Part shown: one piece after another, positions 1 to 4,606 of the stretch | Position numbering within the stretch: the first letter of the stretch is position 1 | Layout of the letters: each line of letters begins with the position of its first letter | Assembly: GCA_025359355.1 (NCBI GenBank) | Contig: JANYGR010000440.1 | Span: 1 to 5,884 of the forward strand | Length of the DNA stretch: 5,884 nucleotides | Direction of reading: 5' to 3' | From: Bacteroidota bacterium | Lineage (GTDB): Bacteria > Bacteroidota > Bacteroidia > B-17B0 > Aurantibacillaceae | The notes under the pieces: model-generated | What the model saw: only the letters and a program-made list of their open reading frames with translations | What the model was told of the DNA's origin: nothing | Database searches by the model: none | Made by a program: the position numbers and the translations under genes

Positions 1-2
1 TT

Positions 3-238
3 TGTAGATTGATTAAAAGTAGTTCCAATAACAAATCCTACTTCATTATTTCTCAGATCCATCTACAAATGAAGCATTGAAACAGATTGTTCTTTCAGAA
101 ATAAAAAAAGGAAAAGCTTGGTATTTAAAACGCAACGCAACGTATCAATACGTTACTTGTCATAATAGCAGTATCAATTTGCTTGATTATAAAGGGATTT
201 GGTATGTTCCTAAATGTTTGGTAAATACCAATGAATGA
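3..238 (+). pseudogene. 3' end of an unrecognised gene, probably frameshifted
   Basis: The plus strand is open from 32 to the TGA at 236-238 with no ATG in that frame. Its product looks protein-like: it contains a Lys-rich stretch (SEIKKGKAWYLKR) and ends GIWYVPKCLVNTNE. A second plus-strand frame is open from position 3 to the TGA at 78-80. The two frames join sensibly if one base is missing near 54-58, which would give NNKSYFIISQ followed by DPSTNEALKQ. I therefore read this as the C-terminal end of a gene that begins left of the window and has suffered a one-base deletion, or a sequencing error. I do not recognise the family. It is convergent with higA, whose stop lies 50 bp away. A chance open frame in A+T-rich DNA cannot be excluded. 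Confidence 0.35.
218..231. repeat. Short inverted repeat with TTGGTA/TACCAA arms
   Basis: Two perfect 6-base arms, TTGGTA at 218-223 and TACCAA at 226-231, are separated by AA. They lie in the last codons of the frameshifted fragment. There is no following T-run, so this is not a standard terminator. The TACCAA half-site recurs in the palindrome upstream of higB, so a second HigA contact site is possible but speculative. Confidence 0.3.
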
Positions 239-266
239 TAATGATTACAAGTTTGTGAAGCGGATT

Positions 267-294
267 TACTAAAAAATAAAATGAATTTTTAGTA
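267..294. terminator. A+T-rich hairpin over the higA stop codon, possible weak terminator
   Basis: The 9-base arms TACTAAAAA (267-275) and TTTTTAGTA (286-294) pair perfectly around a 10-base loop, and they include the higA stop codon at 289-291. There is only one G-C pair in the stem, so it would be weak. It is nevertheless the only paired structure between the convergent higA gene and the plus-strand fragment, and the minus-strand RNA is U-rich just after the stop. It may terminate or stabilise the 3' end of the higBA mRNA. Confidence 0.25.
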
Positions 295-645
295 TTCCTT
301 CACTAAGGTTTCTAATGGTATATGTAGGTTCTCATAGAGCTTGCGAATCATTTTTAAATTTAATTTTCGTGTGTGATGAAAAATATCACTTACTCTACTT
401 TTATAACCCAGTATAATTGCTAAATCTTGATTAGATAATCCTTGTTGCTCCATTCGATACTTGATAGCTTCTATTGGACTAGGCGCTTCAATAACAAAAT
501 GTTTGTTTTCATAGTCTTGAATTAATAAAGCTAAAACATCAGCCTCATTACTTTCTTTTGTTCCATGCTTTGCAGAAAATATTTCTTCAAATCTTTCTAA
601 AGCTACATGGTAGTCTTTTTTCGTTTTTATAATTTTAAGTTCCAT
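289..645 (-). CDS. higA: HigA-type antitoxin, HTH transcriptional regulator
   Basis: This 118-residue protein fits the HigA antitoxin family. Residues 1-50 form a charged, mostly helical region of the kind that binds and neutralises the toxin. Residues 57-110 form a helix-turn-helix DNA-binding domain: a first helix at about 57-69, then SNQDLAIILGYKS (71-83) as the scaffold helix and turn, and SRVSDIFHHTRKL (83-95) as the recognition helix. It ends with the family-typical run LKMIRKLYENLHIPLETLV. It follows higB on the same strand after a 36-bp gap, the toxin-first order usual for higBA. The ATG at 643-645 is the natural start. By family knowledge it should bind HigB and, with it, repress the shared promoter; the palindrome at 1036-1050 is the likely operator. 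Length and order are normal and I see no defect. Confidence 0.9.
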   Translation of the reverse strand: MELKIIKTKKDYHVALERFEEIFSAKHGTKESNEADVLALLIQDYENKHFVIEAPSPIEAIKYRMEQQGLSNQDLAIILGYKSRVSDIFHHTRKLNLKMIRKLYENLHIPLETLVKEY

Positions 646-681
646 TACCTATTTTTTTATAATTTTTACTTTTACGATTCT

Positions 682-996
682 TTATTTTTTCTTCTTATAC
701 ATATCTACTGTTTCCCCATCCACCTTATCATATTGAGCATGAGTACCAATAAATTTTATAAAAATCCAACCTTTGTCATAATTTAATTCCGCTATCAATC
801 TATAATCATTTCCGTTAATTTCAAAAATAGCTCTGTTATTTTTTATTGTTCTAGCTTTATTAAAATCCTTTGTAACATTATTTGGTTTTTTCCATTTCTT
901 TGTTAAAATATCATTATACCATTTCTCTAGTGCATTCTTACAGTCTGGATGGGTGGTATAATAATCTACAATTGTCCCTTTATTATATATGTTCAT
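682..996 (-). CDS. higB: HigB-type mRNA interferase toxin
   Basis: This 104-residue basic protein matches the HigB toxin family of the RelE/ParE fold. The diagnostic core runs over residues 55-92: RAIFEINGNDYRLIAEL, then NYDKGWIFIKFIGTHAQYDK, the beta-sheet segment that ends in the GTHxxYD motif (84-90) carrying the conserved His and Tyr. The N-terminal half (20-50) supplies the helical pair and a Lys-rich patch (KKWKKP) suited to RNA or ribosome contact. HigB toxins cut mRNA, usually on the ribosome, and are held inactive by HigA, encoded just downstream. The ATG at 994-996 sits about 25 bases after a consensus -7 element. The frame is intact and of normal length, so an active toxin is expected. 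The C-terminal KKKK is a minor peculiarity. Confidence 0.9.
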   Translation of the reverse strand: MNIYNKGTIVDYYTTHPDCKNALEKWYNDILTKKWKKPNNVTKDFNKARTIKNNRAIFEINGNDYRLIAELNYDKGWIFIKFIGTHAQYDKVDGETVDMYKKKK

Positions 997-1019
997 TCCG
1001 CATTAATATGTTTCTACTG

Positions 1020-1027
1020 CAAATATA
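1020..1027 (-). promoter_or_regulatory. Bacteroidota -7 element of the higBA promoter
   Basis: Read on the minus strand this is TATATTTG, a full match to the Bacteroidota -7 consensus TAnnTTTG. It lies 23 bases before the higB ATG and predicts a transcription start near 1013-1016 with a very short leader. No clear TTTG -33 element is seen at the usual spacing; that region is taken up by the palindrome at 1036-1050, which suits a repressible promoter. Confidence 0.6.
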
Positions 1028-1035
1028 CTAAGAAG

Positions 1036-1050
1036 TTACCAATTTGGTTA
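1036..1050. promoter_or_regulatory. Palindromic candidate HigA operator
   Basis: The core is ACCAA-T-TTGGT (1038-1048), perfect 5-base arms around one base, with an additional pairing at 1036/1050. It sits directly upstream of the higBA -7 element, covering the spacer and part of the -33 zone. HigA and HigBA complexes commonly bind such palindromes to repress their own operon. The assignment rests on position and symmetry only. Confidence 0.5.
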
Positions 1051-1150
1051 TTTTTTTTAAGTTAAAACATATTTCGTAAATTTTAAACACCGAAGCATTA
1101 CTAATACCATAAGATCCCTTTGCTCTGAATGATAGCCCGTGACTATATAA
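1051..1150. other. Non-coding stretch between higBA promoter and terminator
   Basis: No convincing open frame, RNA gene or repeat is visible here. It starts with a T-run and A+T-rich bases upstream of the higBA promoter, which could act as an UP-like element. It then becomes unremarkable sequence that leads into the terminator hairpin. I assign no function. Confidence 0.4.
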
Positions 1151-1189
1151 AAAATAAAACCGTAGCTAATTTAGTTACGGTTTTATTTT
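1151..1189. terminator. Strong bidirectional terminator hairpin
   Basis: The left arm at 1151-1168 and the right arm at 1172-1189 pair over 18 positions with one mismatch (a G-T wobble in RNA) around a 3-base loop. The core is ACCGTA/TACGGT, flanked by AAAATAAA on the left and TTTATTTT on the right. Each strand therefore has a G+C-containing stem followed by a U-rich tail, the form of a bidirectional intrinsic terminator. On the minus strand it lies about 92 bases after the stop of the DUF922 gene and should end the glycosyltransferase operon before it reaches higBA. Confidence 0.85.
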
Positions 1190-1190
1190 A

Positions 1191-1266
1191 CGCTGTAGCT
1201 TTTGCAAAAAAACAGCGGAGCCTGTTTGGCATTAGCGTAGATTAGGCGTAGCGGGTGTATTTCCCG
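1191..1266. repeat. Compact G+C-richer repeat module with nested palindromes
   Basis: This stretch stands out from its A+T-rich surroundings and has four structured parts. CGCTGT (1191-1196) pairs with ACAGCG (1212-1217), and inside that pair lies the palindrome TTTTGCAAAA (1200-1209). ATTAGCGTAG (1231-1240) is followed directly by ATTAGGCGTAG (1241-1251), a tandem copy with one extra G. CGGG (1252-1255) pairs with CCCG (1263-1266). It lies in the 3' untranslated region of the operon, just before the terminator. The form resembles a dispersed intergenic repeat of the REP or small non-autonomous type, but copies elsewhere in the genome cannot be seen from here. Confidence 0.45.
1197..1221 (+). 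repeat. Copy A of an inverted repeat shared with 1887-1908
   Basis: The sequence reads AGCTTTTGC, seven A, then CAGCGGAGC. On the opposite strand at 1887-1908 the same string occurs with one fewer T and two fewer A. All other bases are identical, including the G+C-rich CAGCGGAGC end. The two copies are therefore inverted and about 665 bases apart, flanking nearly the whole DUF922 gene. Confidence 0.7.
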
Positions 1267-1280
1267 TTCCCAAATGTGGT

Positions 1281-1949
1281 TTAGTTAATCTTTATTTCAA
1301 CTATATTGTTTGTATAGTTACTTAAAGATTTCAACTCTTCATCAATCTTCTTGTCCCATAAATATTGATTTTCTTTATTTTTAGAATGATTTGTTTCTTT
1401 ATCATATATATATTGATGATCATTAAGAGCTTTGTTATTACTTCTTATTATTTTAGGAATCTCTTTTTCAGCAACTGCTTCGTTTTTAAAAACAGCTTCC
1501 ATTAAAATTTTCCTTAATTTTCTGGTATAAAGTTCTGTAAAATCAAAGTGCTTTTGTTCATGATTTAAAAGATAATCAGATGGGTTCTTTTCTTTTTTCC
1601 ATGATTCCTTTTTTATAAAACATGCTCTTATATTCATTTTAAGAGTTGATTTATCTGATTCTTCATATTTACAATAAATGGTGCTACAAGTTATTGCTTC
1701 ATGATTAGATTCAGGTGGTTTTCCTTTGAAAAAACCCCAAATTAATTTTGTTTCTTCACTCCAAGGAATTATATCTTTTTCTTTATAAGGATTTTCTTGT
1801 TTATTAATTGTAAATGCCATAACGCAAAACAATACAATATACAAAATAAGTGTATTATTCTTTTTTAGTACCTGTTTTTCTTCTCCGCTCCGCTGTTTTT
1901 GCAAAGCTGTGGTAATTGTCGTTGCATTATTATATTCTATATTATCCAT
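1281..1949 (-). CDS. Membrane-anchored DUF922 protein, putative zinc-dependent peptidase
   Basis: This 222-residue protein resembles the DUF922 family, annotated as predicted secreted Zn-dependent proteases. Residues 33-47 (TLILYIVLFCVMAFT) form a hydrophobic segment after a Lys-rich stretch, consistent with a signal anchor or uncleaved signal peptide and a domain outside the inner membrane. The family pattern follows: IPWSEETKLIWGFFKGKPP (61-79), then an HExxH zinc motif within NHEQKHFDFTELYTRKLR (129-146), with His130, Glu131 and His134. Near the end come YDKETNHSKN and W198. Substrate and activity are unknown; the peptidase role is inferred from the motif. It starts 10 bp after the dehydrogenase stop and is the last gene of the operon. 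Residues 13-22 are encoded by a copy of a repeat also found after the gene, so the cytoplasmic N-terminus may be a recent extension. No other ATG precedes the hydrophobic segment. Confidence 0.7.
   Translation of the reverse strand: MDNIEYNNATTITTALQKQRSGEEKQVLKKNNTLILYIVLFCVMAFTINKQENPYKEKDIIPWSEETKLIWGFFKGKPPESNHEAITCSTIYCKYEESDKSTLKMNIRACFIKKESWKKEKNPSDYLLNHEQKHFDFTELYTRKLRKILMEAVFKNEAVAEKEIPKIIRSNNKALNDHQYIYDKETNHSKNKENQYLWDKKIDEELKSLSNYTNNIVEIKIN
1887..1908 (-). repeat. Copy B of the inverted repeat, inside coding sequence
   Basis: On the minus strand this reads AGCTTTGCAAAAACAGCGGAGC, the same as the string at 1197-1221 apart from the lengths of the T and A runs. It lies in frame near the start of the DUF922 gene and contributes residues around ALQKQRSG, ahead of the membrane segment. 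A further GGAG directly follows, so the G+C-rich end may be partly duplicated. Confidence 0.7.
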
Positions 1950-1959
1950 TAACTATTGC

Positions 1960-2754
1960 TTAATAAGGATTTTGCTTTCTAATAATTTTTCCAAATAGCT
2001 TAGGAAAAAAACGTTTGATTTTTACAGCTAATAATTCTTTACCACCAATTAAAACTTCTTCTTTATCAGTTATAATAGCCTTAATAATTTGCTGTGCGCA
2101 AGTTTCGGCACTCATGGCTTGTTGATGGCTTTCATCCATTTGATTGTGCGCAGTTCCATCTGCACTGATGGCATTGATTGATACAGAGGTTTTTATTTTG
2201 CCTGGACAAACCAGTAATACGCTTACACCTTTTTTTTCTACTTCTAAGCGCATACTTTCGAAATAGCCGTGAAGTGCGTGCTTAGCGGCAGAGTATGACG
2301 AACGTAAATAAAATCCGAATTTTCCTGCAATACTGCTAATCACCACAATTTTTCCTGTTTTGTTTTTTAGCATAAATGGTAAAACTGCTTTCGATAAATT
2401 AACAGCTGAAAAATAATTAATTTCAAATAAACGACGCTCTGTTTCGCTTGTGGTGTCAATAGATTCAGAGCGTTGACTTTGCCCACCATTATTAATTAAT
2501 ATGTCGATGGTTCCAAATTGATTGATTATTTGTTGAGCATATTCTTTAGCTTTGGAAGTATCTGCCAAATCGAATGGAAGAATTAAATAATGACCTTCCT
2601 TTAAATTTGCTTCTTTAGCAACACGTTTTAATTCTTCTTCTCGGCGAGCCGATAAAATAAGTTTGGTTTGATATTTCGCGCATTCGTGCACTAAGGCTTC
2701 TCCTATGCCAGAGGAAGCGCCAGTAATCCAGATGGTGGTATGTGTTACGTTCAT
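1960..2754 (-). CDS. Short-chain dehydrogenase/reductase, DHRS7-like
   Basis: This 264-residue protein is a classical SDR oxidoreductase with a Rossmann fold. The nucleotide-binding motif TGASSGIG is at 11-18, and SARR (35-38) at the end of the second strand favours NADP(H). NNGG (88-91) replaces the usual NNAG, as in the DHRS7 branch. The catalytic tetrad is complete: Asn113, Ser141, Tyr154 and Lys158 (YSAAK). PGKIKTS (184-190) forms the substrate-side loop. A basic, hydrophobic C-terminus (VKIKRFFPKLFGKIIRK) may touch the membrane. It should reduce or oxidise a carbonyl or alcohol, possibly of a lipid, but the substrate is not determined. Its ATG overlaps the stop of the GT4 gene as ATGA, so the two are translationally coupled, and the next gene follows after 10 bp. 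A link to surface glycan or lipid synthesis is inferred only from this context. Confidence 0.88.
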   Translation of the reverse strand: MNVTHTTIWITGASSGIGEALVHECAKYQTKLILSARREEELKRVAKEANLKEGHYLILPFDLADTSKAKEYAQQIINQFGTIDILINNGGQSQRSESIDTTSETERRLFEINYFSAVNLSKAVLPFMLKNKTGKIVVISSIAGKFGFYLRSSYSAAKHALHGYFESMRLEVEKKGVSVLLVCPGKIKTSVSINAISADGTAHNQMDESHQQAMSAETCAQQIIKAIITDKEEVLIGGKELLAVKIKRFFPKLFGKIIRKQNPY

Positions 2755-3788
2755 TTTAGTAAAGCAAGGTATTGATTGGTGATGTATTCCATACTATGGA
2801 ATTGTGCGACATATTTTTTCGCATTTTGAACTTGAACTTTTGTTTTTTCGTTATGTGTTAACATAGCATATATGCACTTGGCTAGTTCTATAGGAGAATG
2901 AATATCGCATATTTCGCCACGCTGATCTTTTAATAAATCCTTCAATCCACCAGCATTTGTTGAGGCTACAGGCACGTCATATAAAAATGCATCTAACACA
3001 CTGCTGCCTAATCCTTCTTCTTCCGAACTCATTACAAAGCCATCTAACACCGAAAAAAAATCTTCGCCATGCTGATGAAAGCCCATTATTTTATATACTT
3101 CCGAAAGGTTGTAGTCTTTTATTTTTTGTTGAATCTGTTGCATTAACGGACCTTCTCCAAAATGTAGAAACACAAAATCATTCCGTTGTTTAGAAACTAA
3201 ATAAATGGCTTCTACCATAGTTAACGGGTCTTTATGAGGCACTAAGGCAGCTAACGTTCCTATTATTTTTTTTTCAGTAGTGATATGATGTTCAGATAAA
3301 ATATGTTCTGCTCGCGTTTTATTTAATGTTGTTTTAACTGCAATGTCTGATATGACTGATACTTGTGGAATACCGAACGTATTAAAAATAGTTTTAATGG
3401 CAGTGCTAATCACAGTGACATGATCAGTGTATTTGTATTTTAATTTGGTAAAAAAACCTTTTGGTACAAAATCAACTCGTTTAGAAAATACAATCGTTGC
3501 TTTATGAAAAGGCTTTGTTAGCACACAATAGGTAAGAATGTGAGAAGTTTGCGCATGAAGTACATTGTAGTTTTTTCCTTTGGTGATTAAAAAAAATAAA
3601 ACAGAAAAAATAGAATTAAATCCATACGTTTTAAATCCTTGTTTTTTTGCTTCAGCCTCTAAAGGAAAATCTTTCCGGCAAAGTAATTCTACAGATTGTT
3701 GCGCATCGCGAAAGCCCTGCATGTTATACAGCGTTTGTCTTTCGCCTCCACGCCACGATTTTTCGTAATTTAATTCAAGTATAGTCAA
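2751..3788 (-). CDS. Family 4 glycosyltransferase (GT-B fold)
   Basis: This 345-residue retaining-type GT4 enzyme should transfer a sugar from a nucleotide-sugar donor in the cytoplasm. The N-terminal domain opens with SWRGGERQ (11-18), the glycine-rich acceptor-side loop common in Bacteroidota GT4 proteins. HAQTSH (78-83) follows in the same domain. The C-terminal domain begins near IIGTLAALVPHKDP (175-188), which corresponds to the family's donor-binding region, then HFGEGP (209-214). The donor motif SSEEEGLGSSVLDA (254-267) has Glu258 and Asp266 where most GT4 enzymes have Glu in both places; the EGLG...LDA variant is a known subtype. The start is TTG at 3786-3788: an in-frame TAA lies two codons upstream and the first internal Met (23) would remove the WRGGER loop. 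It follows the GT2 gene by 12 bp and overlaps the SDR gene by 4 bp. Donor and acceptor are unknown. Confidence 0.88.
   Translation of the reverse strand: MTILELNYEKSWRGGERQTLYNMQGFRDAQQSVELLCRKDFPLEAEAKKQGFKTYGFNSIFSVLFFLITKGKNYNVLHAQTSHILTYCVLTKPFHKATIVFSKRVDFVPKGFFTKLKYKYTDHVTVISTAIKTIFNTFGIPQVSVISDIAVKTTLNKTRAEHILSEHHITTEKKIIGTLAALVPHKDPLTMVEAIYLVSKQRNDFVFLHFGEGPLMQQIQQKIKDYNLSEVYKIMGFHQHGEDFFSVLDGFVMSSEEEGLGSSVLDAFLYDVPVASTNAGGLKDLLKDQRGEICDIHSPIELAKCIYAMLTHNEKTKVQVQNAKKYVAQFHSMEYITNQYLALLK
3786..3788 (-). other. TTG initiation codon of the GT4 gene
   Basis: The minus strand reads TAA-GCA-TTG-ACT-ATA, so the upstream in-frame stop leaves only GCA before the TTG. The protein from this TTG starts with the expected first beta strand (TILELN) and the WRGGER loop, which makes TTG the only start that keeps the conserved N-terminus. 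An AATAAG run just upstream is at best a poor ribosome binding site; coupling to the GT2 gene ending 12 bp earlier may help initiation. Confidence 0.7.
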
Positions 3789-3800
3789 TGCTTATTGTAT

Positions 3801-4556
3801 TTATTTTTGATACAAATTTCTTAATTTTTTATATTTTAAATAGGTAGCATACGCCGAAATTTTAGAAATTAAAAAACCAGCTTTGCCATCTAAAAACCCC
3901 ACATGCAATAGATAATGATCAATAAATTTCGCTATTGGATTGATCATTAATTTATATAAAGGCGCTTTCTTTCCCTTATCAAAATAAGCTTTTGAAGAGA
4001 TGTTGGTAAAATATTCTACTTGTTTATAATGATCGGCAACAGAGTTAAAACTATAATGTAAAATATCTCCTTTAATATGTTTGGTATTATGATCGCCATC
4101 GTGCAGTTCATATTTATCATGAGGATTAATGCCTGTCCACGCGCCTTTTCGACTATCCCATAAACGCAATTTTGTGTCTGGATACCAATTACAATGCTTT
4201 ACCCAATGTCCACAATAATTAGTTAAACGATTCATATAATAACCATCATGCGTCCAATTATTTTTAACGGTAATGATAGATTGTTTGAGGGTTTCATCTA
4301 ATGCTTCATCAGCATCTAGCGATAAAATATGCGGATAAGTAGCATATGTAATAGCTCTGTTCTTTTGCTGTATATGCCCGTCAAACGCATGTTCATAAAA
4401 CGTCGCACCTAAACTTTCGCATATTTGTTTGGTATTATCTTTACTAAAAGAATCGAGCACCACAATTTCATCGGCAATATCTTTTACTGATTGTATGCAA
4501 CGAGCAATGTTTTTTTCCTCATTATAAGTTATGATAACCACCGATATTTTTGGCAT
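3801..4556 (-). CDS. Family 2 glycosyltransferase, WaaE/KdtX-like
   Basis: This 251-residue protein is a GT-A fold inverting transferase of the WaaE/KdtX-like group, several members of which add a sugar to the lipopolysaccharide inner core. Residues 4-14 (ISVVIITYNEE) form the first beta strand of the nucleotide-binding domain. Asp35 in DSFSKDNT binds the uridine part of the donor, and the metal-binding DxD is DADE (81-84) after LSL. NWYPDTKLRLW (123-133) is the family's conserved basic segment, followed by HDKYEL and HYSF. The C-terminal part (about 175-251) is helical and basic and probably lies on the inner face of the cytoplasmic membrane. It is the first gene of the operon, with a promoter immediately upstream, and the GT4 gene follows after 12 bp. 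The exact sugar and acceptor are unknown, so I give no gene symbol. Confidence 0.88.
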   Translation of the reverse strand: MPKISVVIITYNEEKNIARCIQSVKDIADEIVVLDSFSKDNTKQICESLGATFYEHAFDGHIQQKNRAITYATYPHILSLDADEALDETLKQSIITVKNNWTHDGYYMNRLTNYCGHWVKHCNWYPDTKLRLWDSRKGAWTGINPHDKYELHDGDHNTKHIKGDILHYSFNSVADHYKQVEYFTNISSKAYFDKGKKAPLYKLMINPIAKFIDHYLLHVGFLDGKAGFLISKISAYATYLKYKKLRNLYQK

Positions 4557-4560
4557 ACTG

Positions 4561-4591
4561 TAAATATAATGTATGATAGTTTAACAACAAA
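4561..4591 (-). promoter_or_regulatory. Bacteroidota promoter of the glycosyltransferase operon
   Basis: On the minus strand TTTG (4591-4588) is followed after 19 bases by TATATTTA (4568-4561), which matches TAnnTTTG except for the last base. Both elements and their spacing fit the Bacteroidota primary sigma factor consensus. The -7 element ends only 4 bases before the ATG at 4554-4556, so transcription should start at or next to the start codon, giving a leaderless or nearly leaderless mRNA. Confidence 0.6.
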
Positions 4592-4594
4592 CAT

Positions 4595-4602
4595 TAAATT
4601 TG
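4595..4602 (+). promoter_or_regulatory. Candidate -7 element of the GT-C/TPR gene
   Basis: TAAATTTG is a full match to TAnnTTTG. It ends 4 bases before the GTG at 4607. A convincing TTTG -33 element is not seen at 19-20 bases upstream, so the promoter would be weak or would need an activator. It overlaps the spacing region of the opposing promoter only at its edge. Confidence 0.45.
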
Positions 4603-4606
4603 TTTT

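Noticed and set aside
1060..1150. tRNA or small RNA gene in the gap upstream of higB
   Set aside because: No cloverleaf, CCA end or promoter-plus-terminator pair delimiting a short transcript was found.
1200..1209. TTTTGCAAAA as a stand-alone operator
   Set aside because: It sits in a 3' untranslated region between a stop codon and a terminator, with no gene to control, and it is explained as part of the repeat module.
1191..1266. Integron attC site or gene cassette boundary
   Set aside because: The block has palindromes and GCCTAA-like bases on the minus strand, but no paired RYYYAAC/GTTRRRY core sites are arranged as an attC, and no integrase is present.
1191..1266. CRISPR array
   Set aside because: The tandem ATTAG(G)CGTAG unit occurs only twice, without spacers, and is too short to be a CRISPR repeat.
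2957..3193. Plus-strand open frame of 78 codons
   Set aside because: It lies wholly inside the well-supported GT4 gene on the other strand, and its product has no recognisable motif.
3580..3768. Plus-strand open frame of 62 codons
   Set aside because: It is antisense to the conserved N-terminal half of the GT4 gene and looks like a chance frame.
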